12,098 nt of DNA, taken from OMOG01 sp041485845. Lineage in GTDB: Bacteria; Acidobacteriota; Terriglobia; Bryobacterales; Bryobacteraceae. How positions within the stretch are numbered: the stretch's first letter is position 1; every line of letters begins with the position of its first letter. Positions 1 through 6,227 of this stretch are shown here, one piece after another. The notes beneath the pieces are model-generated. The model was not told where the DNA came from and searched no databases. It saw only the letters and a list, made by a program, of their open reading frames with translations. The translations under genes were made by a program, and so were the position numbers. Location: assembly GCA_041485845.1 (NCBI GenBank), contig JBGPKH010000228.1, forward strand, positions 1 to 12,098. Reading direction: 5' to 3'.

Positions 1-19
1 CCAAACAATTTGATTCTAC

Positions 20-34
20 AACGTTTCAAACGTT
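20..34. repeat. 15-base palindrome AACGTTTCAAACGTT
   Basis: The two 7-base arms are perfectly complementary around a single central C. The surrounding first 80 bases are less GC-rich than the rest of the window. It could be an operator or the edge of a mobile element, but no gene nearby identifies a binding protein, so its role is unknown. Confidence 0.4.
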
Positions 35-203
35 TTGGCGTGATCTGATTTCTCTCAATCGGCGCATAGTAGGGAAACCGTTACAGGTGCCCGCTGCCAC
101 CCGCACGGTCAGTTGCCCGTCGTTCCAAAGTAGCCACACCCGAATGCACTCGGGACGGGCCGCCGTCGCCCTGGCAGGCCCAATCGCTTTATGCTGGAAT
201 CAA

Positions 204-926
204 GTGCGCATCGACCCCAATGGGACAATCGGCGGTAGCCCGGCGCTCGCCGTGCGCAAGATGCTGCGCTATCTCCGGGGGTGGGATCAGTGGAAAGTCG
301 CGGACCTGGAGGCGGTTGCCGCCCTGGCTCCAGGAACCGGCGACGCTCTGGTGAAGGCATTACGAACTGAGGGTTTGATCGAAGCCTCCGGAAAAGGTGC
401 CTGGGCTGTCACTCAAGCGGGACGAACGTTTTCGGCGGCAACGGCGGCTAAGCCGGTCACGCGTGCGACAGCGGAAAGGGCACTAGCAGAGTTCCTCGAT
501 CGGGTGACACAAGTCAATGAGGATTCCTACTTCCTCGCCAAGGCAACGAGCGTGGTTCTTTTCGGCAGCATGCTGAAACCACAGGTAGAGCGGTTGAGTG
601 ATGTTGATCTGGCGGTCCAATTGGTCTCGAAAGAAGTTGATTTCGACCGGGCGCGCCTGAAGAATCAGCAGCGGGCCGAGGAACTGGCCGACCAGGGCCG
701 CGGCTTCCGGAACTTCCTGGAGTGGGAAGGCTGTTGGTATTTCGAGGTGTTCCGGTATCTGAAGGGCCGAAGCCGGGTGATCTCGCTGGCCGACTTCAGC
801 GTTGAGAAGACTTTCGTGCTGGCGGTTCCGCATCGATTCCTTATTGGCGAGCCGGAACAGATCGCGGCGCCTACCACTACCCGGCCCGCGCCTCGAAAGC
901 GGCGGCCGCGCGGCTGTCCATTCTGA
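204..926 (+). CDS. Winged-helix / nucleotidyltransferase-domain protein
   Basis: This looks like a 240-residue protein of the MNT/KNTase-type nucleotidyltransferase fold. Seen directly: the signature VVLFGS at residues 117-122 (GS = 121-122), followed by D133-x-D135 in LSDVDLAV, the usual metal-binding pair; a later Glu in YFEVFRYLKG (about residue 181) could be the third acidic ligand. Residues 15-75 resemble a winged helix-turn-helix (LEAVAALAPGTGDALVKAL then GLIEASGKGAW). The C-terminus is basic, ending RPRGCPF. The start is uncertain: the reading frame is open back to the window edge, with an ATG at 87, but residues encoded upstream of the GTG at 204 look non-native, whereas VRIDPNGT onward looks like a normal N-terminus; a weak GGAA lies 4 bases before the GTG. 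Family members include antitoxin-like and antibiotic-modifying enzymes; no substrate can be assigned. No toxin partner (HEPN type) is visible beside it. Confidence 0.75.
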   Translation: MRIDPNGTIGGSPALAVRKMLRYLRGWDQWKVADLEAVAALAPGTGDALVKALRTEGLIEASGKGAWAVTQAGRTFSAATAAKPVTRATAERALAEFLDRVTQVNEDSYFLAKATSVVLFGSMLKPQVERLSDVDLAVQLVSKEVDFDRARLKNQQRAEELADQGRGFRNFLEWEGCWYFEVFRYLKGRSRVISLADFSVEKTFVLAVPHRFLIGEPEQIAAPTTTRPAPRKRRPRGCPF

Positions 927-934
927 GCGAACGA

Positions 935-950
935 CAGGGGCCTCCCCCTG
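935..950 (+). terminator. Possible terminator hairpin after the nucleotidyltransferase gene
   Basis: CAGGGG and CCCCTG form a perfect 6-base stem around a CCTC loop, starting 9 bases after the stop codon. There is no T-run after it, so it is at best an imperfect intrinsic terminator. Confidence 0.3.
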
Positions 951-955
951 AACAG

Positions 956-1031
956 CCCAATGGAAGAGAAGCCCACTTCACGACCACAATCGCCAGGGCT
1001 TGCAGGAACGACATCTACGGTCAGGGCGTTT
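956..1031 (+). repeat. Dispersed repeat, copy 1
   Basis: This 76-base stretch aligns without gaps to 3891-3966, with 13 mismatches counted by eye (about 83 percent identity). Copy 2 runs directly into the end of an IS630-type transposase reading frame; copy 1 does not, and the similarity stops abruptly at the GCGTTT at its end. It lies in the 237-base gap between the nucleotidyltransferase and the secreted-protein gene, where no gene is recognisable. It may be a relic of a mobile element or a dispersed family of the genome. Confidence 0.6.
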
Positions 1032-1148
1032 GCACGGCCGGGTGGATTGTTTCCGAGCCGTGACACAGGCCCAACCCGCTTCTCGATCGGCTACACTTGG
1101 ACAATCGTTCACATGCCGCTGTCGGCAGGGCTTGAAAAGCTGCGTTTT

Positions 1149-1166
1149 TGACGCCCCGGCGCGTCA
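1149..1166. repeat. Hairpin overlapping the stop codon of the secreted-protein gene
   Basis: TGACGC and GCGTCA are perfect 6-base arms around CCCGGC. On the minus strand the first arm begins with the TGA stop of the upstream gene. Minus-strand transcription would meet A residues, not U, after the hairpin, so it is not a classical intrinsic terminator; it may protect the mRNA end. Confidence 0.35.
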
Positions 1167-3623
1167 TTGATATTGGACGAACCACGGACTCGTCCAGGCT
1201 ACTTCCGGATCTCCGCCGGGCTTCTCCGCGTCCGTCTGAAACACGCGCAAATAGTAATATGCCTTCCCGGGCGCCGCGCTTCGATCCTGGAATTGAATCG
1301 CTGCCGACTTCGCATTTGGCTTCGTGGTGTAAATATACTTGCCATCCTTGACGACATCCACGCGAAGGATGTTCTCGCGCGCCGTGACCTCGGCCTTGAA
1401 CACGGGCGGCTTCCCCGCCGAGGCCGTGAACTCCTCGCCCACCATGTGGCCATCCGCCGTGACTTTCAAAATCATCTCGTCGCTCGCCGCGTAGGTGCGG
1501 CGCGCCAGCATGGCTTCGAACAACCCCGCGCGGTCCTCCGACTTCACCCAAACCGCCGCCCAGCTATTGTGTGTCGAGCCATGGTCGCTGAATGAAACGA
1601 AGCCGTAGCGGTTGCCGTGCGCCAGCACATTCTGTGCGAAGTGCCCGTCTTCGTCGAGTTGCGAAGAGCCGCGCCGCTCGCCTTTCGGAGCACGCCACGC
1701 CTCATAACTCGAGCGCGCACCCTGGTAGATCTCTAGCAAACAATCGAACGCCGGATTGTCCCATTTGAAATCGCCGATCGGCTGCGTGGTTTCTCCAAAC
1801 GTGTGAGGCACGATCACGACCTTCTGACCCGCCTGCGTCAACGCATGTTCGGACATCCACATCCACAAGTTGGGCGGGAGGTTATCGTCCGCATTTCGTT
1901 GGCGGTCCACCGCCCGTAGCGGCGCGCCGCGCTTCAGAAACAGCACATTGCGATGCCCCGAAGGCCGGGCCAGGCTGTGCTCGTAACTGTAAACTCCGAT
2001 GAACACGGGCGCGTACGACATCAGATCCACGGTCTTCTGCGTGTACCACCATTGGTAATCGCGAAGCCCGTCGGGCCATCGGCCGCCCAACACTTCGTTG
2101 TGGTCCGCCGTGCCCAGCCAATCCAGTTGCGCCGCGTCGATGGCATAACGGTATGTATCCAGCACCGAACCATCCACGCCGCTGTGACCCCGGATGTCAG
2201 TGTGGCGGTGAGCGTCACCCATGAGCAGCCGGTAGGTCACGCCGTTCACCCGCATTTCCGCGCGCGCCCGTATCGGCCCTGGCTTCTCTAGTGCGGGCAA
2301 CTTCGCCTCCGTCAGCGAAACCTTGGGCGCCGCCGCGCCCTTCGGAATCGCCGCCAGATACACGTTGTAATGCAGGGCGTGCATCTGGTCCGTGGGTAAC
2401 ACCGCCGGCGACCTGCCATCGCTCGCGTAGCCGGCCGCGAGATCCCCGTCCGGGAGCAGCGCCAGCGACGCGTGCTGGCTGTTATGCCCCGAACTTTCCG
2501 CCAACAGCCACGGCGTGGACCACTTCGAGCCGTCCAGCCGCGTCGCGTAGTTGTGATAAATCTCGTTCGGCTTCGTCAACGTCCAGTGGCGGAACACCAT
2601 CCACAACGCGCCCGCGCCATCGAACATCAAATGCGGGAGTTCGGCATACCGTTCCATCCGTCCGTTCAAAGCGGAGAAATCCGTGTTCGCTTCTTGCACT
2701 CGGCCTTGCGCGTACACCCGAACCCCCAACTTGCGCGAGTAGTGCAGGCCGCGACTGCCCGGCGCGGCGCTCACAGCAGAGAAATCCTTGCCCCAATTCG
2801 GGCCCGCCTCATCCCAGGCGACCCAAATGCGATTCAGGGAGTCGACGGCAACGGAAGAATGGAACTGTGCGGCCGGCTCCGTCGTCATCGCGATGGTTTC
2901 ACCCAGTTTGCGCCCATCGAAGGAACGTAGGTACACATCGTAGTTCCCGCTCTGATATCCATCCCAGGAGATCCAGGCGGTACCATCCTTGGCCAGCGCG
3001 ACAGCGGGTTCCCAATCGTTCGACCCGCTATCGGAAACACGCACCTCGGGCCCCCATTGGCTGCCCGTGTAACGGCGCACATAGATATCGGAGTTGCGAC
3101 TGCGGAATGACTGCCAGACGGCCGTGACGTTTCCCTTTGCGTCCGCCGCGGCGCGCGCGTTGAAGTCGCCGAAAGGCGCGGTCGTGATCCGCTCGGGCTT
3201 CTGCACGGTGCCAGACTTGCCGATCTTCGCCGCATACAGTTCGAAATTGCCATCCGACTGCGCGGACCAGATGGCCATCGAGTCCGCGCCGCGCGCCACG
3301 ATCTGCGGCGAGTAGTGGTCCCAATTGCCATCCTTCAATTCGATGGGAGCGCCCCAATTGCCCTGCGGATCGCGGCGGCGCACCAGCACCCGGTCGGCGT
3401 CCTTATCGTTCCACTCGACCCACGCTGCCCAAATCGATCCGTCCTCCGACGCGGCGACGGCGGGCCAGTCACCCTGCTTGCCGGGGTCGCTCACGCGCGA
3501 CGCCGGAATCTCGCCCGCTAATGTGGCAGGCGGAAGATTGCCGACTACCGGCCCCTCGGGATTCTGCCCAGGCAGCAGGGCCAGTCCGGAAATCGCGAGA
3601 CCCGCCCAAATAAGCATTTGCAT
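1164..3623 (-). CDS. Secreted beta-propeller / PHP-like (DUF3604-type) protein
   Basis: An 819-residue exported protein. Residues 1-20 form a signal peptide (hydrophobic LIWAGLAISGLALLPG, no clear lipobox). Residues about 50-280 carry at least five propeller-like repeats with the pattern P-x-V-A...DG..W..W....G..D-x-Y-x-R (for example DWEPAVALAKDGTAWISW and QFHSSVAVDSLNRIWVAW). The C-terminal half begins with GDAHRHTD (about 469-476), followed by TADHNE (507-508 D,H), VPHTF (H607) and SDHGSTHN (D680, H681): the spaced His/Asp set of PHP-type metal-dependent hydrolases, close in style to DUF3604. The last 100 residues look like a beta-sandwich. Substrate unknown; the secretion signal suggests action in the periplasm or outside. 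A GTG at 3635 is also in frame, but the ATG at 3623 has GGGGG before it, and a promoter-like pair overlaps the GTG region. It appears to be an ordinary chromosomal gene transcribed alone. Confidence 0.85.
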   Translation of the reverse strand: MQMLIWAGLAISGLALLPGQNPEGPVVGNLPPATLAGEIPASRVSDPGKQGDWPAVAASEDGSIWAAWVEWNDKDADRVLVRRRDPQGNWGAPIELKDGNWDHYSPQIVARGADSMAIWSAQSDGNFELYAAKIGKSGTVQKPERITTAPFGDFNARAAADAKGNVTAVWQSFRSRNSDIYVRRYTGSQWGPEVRVSDSGSNDWEPAVALAKDGTAWISWDGYQSGNYDVYLRSFDGRKLGETIAMTTEPAAQFHSSVAVDSLNRIWVAWDEAGPNWGKDFSAVSAAPGSRGLHYSRKLGVRVYAQGRVQEANTDFSALNGRMERYAELPHLMFDGAGALWMVFRHWTLTKPNEIYHNYATRLDGSKWSTPWLLAESSGHNSQHASLALLPDGDLAAGYASDGRSPAVLPTDQMHALHYNVYLAAIPKGAAAPKVSLTEAKLPALEKPGPIRARAEMRVNGVTYRLLMGDAHRHTDIRGHSGVDGSVLDTYRYAIDAAQLDWLGTADHNEVLGGRWPDGLRDYQWWYTQKTVDLMSYAPVFIGVYSYEHSLARPSGHRNVLFLKRGAPLRAVDRQRNADDNLPPNLWMWMSEHALTQAGQKVVIVPHTFGETTQPIGDFKWDNPAFDCLLEIYQGARSSYEAWRAPKGERRGSSQLDEDGHFAQNVLAHGNRYGFVSFSDHGSTHNSWAAVWVKSEDRAGLFEAMLARRTYAASDEMILKVTADGHMVGEEFTASAGKPPVFKAEVTARENILRVDVVKDGKYIYTTKPNAKSAAIQFQDRSAAPGKAYYYLRVFQTDAEKPGGDPEVAWTSPWFVQYQ

Positions 3624-3635
3624 TCGCACCCCCAC

Positions 3636-3664
3636 ATCAGATCATTCCGGCGAGTCCAGGTCAA
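3636..3664 (-). promoter_or_regulatory. Candidate promoter of the secreted-protein gene
   Basis: On the minus strand TTGACC (3664-3659, 5 of 6 to the -35 consensus) and TCTGAT (3641-3636, 4 of 6 to the -10 consensus) are separated by exactly 17 bases. The expected transcription start near 3629 lies downstream of the GTG at 3635, which favours the ATG at 3623 and implies a very short leader. Confidence 0.35.
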
Positions 3665-3948
3665 CCTTGCTGTAGTTTTTTCTACGTGCTCAGAGTCCTG
3701 GTCGCCATTCCGCTTTTGCTGAGCGCCGCCAGCGTCGACATCCCGATCGGGGACCGGCAGAGGCGCGGCCGACCAGGCGGAGGGTGACAGGTAGAGCGAC
3801 GCAAAACTTTACGGCGTTCCTCCGAACGCAGTCGTCAGGCAGTAAAACGGCATATCTGCAAAACTGCACCGACGGGTCGGCCATTGGTGGCCCAATGGAA
3901 GGAAAGCCCACTTCACGGCCGCAATCGCGGGGCCTGGCAGGAAACACA
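3665..3948. other. Intergenic region without a recognisable gene
   Basis: About 280 bases between the secreted-protein promoter and the transposase remnant. Both strands have open frames here, but their translations look random and show no motif. It contains the inverted repeat CCATTGGTGGCCCAATGG (3881-3898, 7-base arms) and most of repeat copy 2. Confidence 0.5.
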
Positions 3949-3966
3949 TCCACGGTTTGGGCGTTT
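3891..3966 (+). repeat. Dispersed repeat, copy 2
   Basis: Partner of 956-1031 in the same orientation (63 of 76 bases identical). The left edge of the similarity lies at a 7-base inverted repeat, CCATTGG/CCAATGG (3881-3898). The right end runs into the IS630 transposase remnant. Confidence 0.6.
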
Positions 3967-4113
3967 ATTCAGGCCTGGCATGAGAAGCCGAACCCCTTTG
4001 TCTGGACTGCCACTTTAGAGTCCATCGTCACAAAGCTATCCGGATGCCGGCAGACTCTGGAAGAGATCCTCCCCGGTTGCACCTCACCAAGGACGCGAAA
4101 AGCCAAAAAATGA
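3949..4113 (+). pseudogene. IS630-family transposase, C-terminal remnant
   Basis: The frame encodes AFIQAWHEKPNPFVWTAT and then LESIVTKLSGCRQTLEEI and PGCTSPRTRKAKK before a stop. The block F-I-x-A-W-x-E-x-P-x-P-F-V-W-T-A-T is the well-known end of IS630-family (DDE) transposases and fits their C-terminal 50 residues. The rest of the transposase, including the DDE catalytic core, is absent: immediately upstream the frame enters the dispersed repeat. The open frame continues back to an ATG at 3784, but that part has no transposase-like sequence. About 25 bases after the stop the sequence reads GGACACTACACTAG, which could be the outer end of the element at a TA target, overlapping the end of the neighbouring minus-strand gene. 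It is a dead fragment, presumably left by deletion. Confidence 0.65.
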
Positions 4114-4136
4114 ATGGGCCAGTTATTTCGTGGACA

Positions 4137-4424
4137 CTACACTAGCCGAAGAGTTTCGGGTCCAGGTGCGAATTTCGAGAGGAGTAAGGCGCGCAGCGCG
4201 GCCATACCCTTCCATTCGCGCCATTCGTCGCGCGCCTGCTCGACCAGCCATTCCGCCTGTTTTTCGGGCGGCCACCATTCGCCGTTGAGTTCCGCGCCCC
4301 GGCACCACCGTCGAAGGTCATCGGCGGTGGCGTCGATATTCTCTTCATCCCAGGAGAATCCCTTGATGCCTTTTAGCCGGCGTGCCAGTCGGTGAGCGAT
4401 GTCTGGCTCGAGTTCAACGGGCAT
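4137..4424 (-). CDS. Hypothetical acidic/tryptophan-rich small protein
   Basis: I do not recognise this 95-residue protein by function. The start is well supported: an AGGAG lies 10 bases before the ATG at 4424, and the start overlaps the end of the upstream gene (stop at 4414) by 11 bases, so the two are probably translationally coupled. The sequence begins MPVELEPDIAHRLARRLKGI and continues with FSWDEENIDATADDLRRWC; it is soluble and mostly helical, with no membrane segment and several Trp (ELNGEWWPPEKQAEWL). The last few codons may be foreign: the IS630-like end GGACACTACACTAG reads into the stop codon, so the original C-terminus may have been altered. Position beyond the tRNA suggests it belongs to an integrated element or to an older one at the same site. 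Confidence 0.6.
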   Translation of the reverse strand: MPVELEPDIAHRLARRLKGIKGFSWDEENIDATADDLRRWCRGAELNGEWWPPEKQAEWLVEQARDEWREWKGMAALRALLLSKFAPGPETLRLV

Positions 4425-4680
4425 GACGAGCTTTCTCCTGATGCTTAGCCCTAACACGCTTTGCGTATTCCTCGGATGGATCGGGTTTCGCCGATCTCTG
4501 GTTGCCTTCTGCACACGCCGTTGCTGCCCCTGCTTGGGGAGCTGGGCCGCGGTAATGCACCTGGCGTGCGATGCTTTCGTACAAAGACCATTTTCGGGGA
4601 TTCTTCGCCCTGTCAGCTTCATCCTGGAATTGCTTAAGTGTTCCCTCGTCTGGTATGTGCGCTGCGATTCGCTCAAACAT
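4414..4680 (-). CDS. Hypothetical small protein, probably 5'-truncated at the tRNA side
   Basis: From the ATG at 4680 this is an 88-residue protein of unknown function (begins MFERIAAHIPDEGTLKQF, ends with a Lys/Arg-rich tail). No Shine-Dalgarno site precedes 4680. The frame is open further upstream into the tRNA gene (to an ATG at 4797), and the residues just before the ATG (LLKRRIGTYLDQP) still look like protein, whereas those encoded by the tRNA do not. I infer that the original start was lost where the tRNA/element junction now lies, or that a non-ATG start at about 4690-4740 is used. It overlaps the downstream gene by 11 bases, which argues for a shared operon. No domain can be named. 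Confidence 0.5.
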   Translation of the reverse strand: MFERIAAHIPDEGTLKQFQDEADRAKNPRKWSLYESIARQVHYRGPAPQAGAATACAEGNQRSAKPDPSEEYAKRVRAKHQEKARHAR

Positions 4681-4749
4681 TGGCTGGTCCAGGTATGTTC
4701 CGATCCGACGCTTGAGCAGGTAACTCGAAATTATTGATTCTAAAACTAG

Positions 4750-4822
4750 TGAGCCGGGCGGGACTCGAACCCGCGACCCTGTGCTTAAAAGGCACATGCT
4801 CTACCATCTGAGCTACCGGCCC
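4750..4822 (-). tRNA. tRNA-Lys (anticodon TTT)
   Basis: All four arms fold by eye: acceptor GGGCCGG with CCGGCTC (one G-U pair), D arm GCTC...GAGC, anticodon stem TGTGC/GCACA with loop CTTTTAA (anticodon TTT), and T arm beginning CGGGTTCGAGTCCCG. The discriminator base is A and CCA is not encoded. The 5' end is only 4 bases from the integrase stop codon, so any promoter must lie inside the integrase gene or the tRNA is processed from the integrase transcript. tRNA genes are the classic attachment sites of tyrosine integrases. Confidence 0.95.
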
Positions 4823-4826
4823 AAAC

Positions 4827-5957
4827 TTAAGAAACTAAAATCTTTACACTTTTGCTGTTGTCCGTAGAATCTCCGATTGTGGTGGATTTTGTGGGGACTC
4901 CAGATGAAACGCGGCTTTCCAGAGCAGTCATCGCCTCACGGCGGGCTTTCGCTCGGATGTGGGAATAACGTCGCAACATGGCCGCGCTCACATGACCCAT
5001 CATATCAAGCATTGTGCTCTCGGGTACGCCGGCCTCGGCCAATTTGGTGCAGAAGGAATGCCTCAGGTCGTGAAGACGGCATTCGACGCCCGCGGCCGTC
5101 TTGACGGTCTCCCAGGCAGTCTTCAAGGAGGTAACAGGCCTGGTGGCGTCCACTGGCCGTGTACGATTCGATAGCGGGAAGACGTACCACTCGGGCTGCA
5201 ACGGGCCGAGCTTACGCGCGCAAAAAGCCGCGTGCTGTTCCAGGGCGCCTTTCAGTGCCGCGCTCATGGGAATCATGCGGCGGGCGCCGGCTTCGGTTTT
5301 CGACTTCCCCACCATGGTCTGTCCGGCGTCGAAATCCACCTGGGACCATCGCAGGGTGCGGGCCTCGTCGCTCCGCATCCCTGTCCAGGTCAACGTCATG
5401 AGGAACGGGTAGATCAGTTTCGATGGATTCGCCACGGCCGCTGTCAGGACTCGCTGCTCCTGTTCGGGTTCGAGCGCTTGCCCCACATCGTGATTCTCTT
5501 CGAGCTTCTTCAACTTTGGCCACAATGCCTTCCAGGTGTAGCCGATTGCGCGCGACAGCACCATCAGCTCCATGTTGATGGTGCGATTGCTGGCATCCTC
5601 TTGGCGCCGTTGCTCCATGTACTCGGTGAGTCTTGCCTGATTCAAATCGGGCAGCAATACCGACCCGAGCTTACGAATAAGGTGCTTCGAGCGATTTTCA
5701 ACAATGACCAGGGAATTGTCACGATGATTCACACCGTACTGGCCCTCGTATGCCCTCAGAACATCGGCGACGGTTTTGATACGCGTTTTGGGGGCTTCGG
5801 TGGGCATGCCAGCATGGGCACGCTCCAGCCGCTTCCGATGGTCTTTTTCGGCTTCGATTGCGACGGTCTTGCGCGTTGTCTTCGCAGACTCGCGGATGCG
5901 CTCGCCAGCGTAGATGAACTCGTACCACCACACCCCGCCACGCTTGTAGACTGACAT
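4827..5957 (-). CDS. Tyrosine recombinase / site-specific integrase
   Basis: A full-length 376-residue phage-type integrase. Residues 1-45 are an AP2-like arm-binding segment (SVYKRGGVWWYEFIYAGERIRES), about 60-150 the SAM-like core-binding domain, and about 165-345 the catalytic domain. Catalytic residues are all visible: R195 (WTGMRSDEARTLRW), a Lys at 218 or 220 (GKSKTEAG), H296-x-x-R299 (LHDLRH), H322 (MMGHVS) and the nucleophile Y331 (RRYSHI). It catalyses integration and excision of an element at an attachment site, most likely the adjacent tRNA-Lys. The ATG at 5957 follows an AAAGGG, within the end of the preceding small gene; the gap between stop and start is 7 bases, so both are co-expressed. 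Unusual: the gene points toward the 5' end of the tRNA, not its 3' end. It looks intact. Confidence 0.95.
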   Translation of the reverse strand: MSVYKRGGVWWYEFIYAGERIRESAKTTRKTVAIEAEKDHRKRLERAHAGMPTEAPKTRIKTVADVLRAYEGQYGVNHRDNSLVIVENRSKHLIRKLGSVLLPDLNQARLTEYMEQRRQEDASNRTINMELMVLSRAIGYTWKALWPKLKKLEENHDVGQALEPEQEQRVLTAAVANPSKLIYPFLMTLTWTGMRSDEARTLRWSQVDFDAGQTMVGKSKTEAGARRMIPMSAALKGALEQHAAFCARKLGPLQPEWYVFPLSNRTRPVDATRPVTSLKTAWETVKTAAGVECRLHDLRHSFCTKLAEAGVPESTMLDMMGHVSAAMLRRYSHIRAKARREAMTALESRVSSGVPTKSTTIGDSTDNSKSVKILVS

Positions 5958-5964
5958 GATGTTG

Positions 5965-6141
5965 CTACCCTTTCGGTTCTCGCTTCGACTTCCTCCACCG
6001 CGCCGCGGCGCCCTTCCGTGCCCGCGCCTTCCGCTGTCTCGGGGTCATCGAATCAGCCGCCATCTTCCCCCCAATCCTGCCGCCCTTGGCACCCTGTCTC
6101 CTGAAGAATTCCAGAACTTCCGACGGTAACTTCGTTCGCAT
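5965..6141 (-). CDS. Small basic protein, GG-motif and Arg/Lys-rich, precedes integrase
   Basis: A 58-residue ORF read directly on the minus strand. It begins MRTKLPSEVLEFFRRQG, continues with the glycine-rich AKGGRIGGKMAADSMTP and ends with the strongly basic RQRKARARKGAAARWRK. The layout of a short helix, a KGG/GG turn and a T-P-x-x-R-x-x-x-A-R-K-x-A-x-x-R-W tail is a style I associate with tiny proteins placed before integrases in acidobacterial genomes. The net charge suggests DNA binding, for example as an accessory factor for recombination or a regulator, but this is inference. It ends 7 bases before the integrase ATG and its end contains the integrase ribosome binding site. A TATAAT lies 3 bases before its ATG, so the message may be leaderless. 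Confidence 0.7.
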   Translation of the reverse strand: MRTKLPSEVLEFFRRQGAKGGRIGGKMAADSMTPRQRKARARKGAAARWRKSKREPKG

Positions 6142-6144
6142 GGA

Positions 6145-6150
6145 ATTATA
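6145..6150 (-). promoter_or_regulatory. Candidate -10 box (TATAAT) of the small gene-integrase operon
   Basis: A perfect TATAAT on the minus strand ends 3 bases before the ATG at 6141. No good -35 is seen at 16-18 bases upstream. If it is used, the transcript would start at or just inside the first codon, giving a leaderless mRNA, or translation would begin at a later in-frame ATG (codon 27). Confidence 0.3.
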
Positions 6151-6227
6151 GCTTAACCCCGTTTGGCACCAGGCGCAAATACTTTTGGCCGATTCGAGAT
6201 ATGCTTTAGGGGGTAAACCTCAAGGAA

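Noticed and set aside
10..18. TTGATTCTA shared with the tRNA 3' flank (about 4734-4742) as a possible attachment repeat
   Set aside because: Nine bases in a 12-kb window is expected by chance, and no part of the tRNA itself is repeated.
665..1066. 133-residue minus-strand frame, and a similar one at 3690-3953, sharing DCGREVGF
   Set aside because: The shared peptide comes from the 76-base DNA repeat; the rest of each frame is unrelated and overlaps the nucleotidyltransferase or intergenic DNA, so it is not a protein family.
1173..1198. Inverted repeat TGGACGA/TCGTCCA as a terminator
   Set aside because: It lies inside the last codons of the secreted-protein gene, upstream of its stop, with a 9-base loop and no T-run.
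2291..3127. 278-residue plus-strand frame
   Set aside because: It is antisense to the secreted-protein gene, its translation is almost all Arg, Pro and Ser, and it shows no motif.
5232..5954. 240-residue plus-strand frame
   Set aside because: It is antisense to the integrase, whose catalytic residues are all present; the frame is open only because of GC-rich codon bias.
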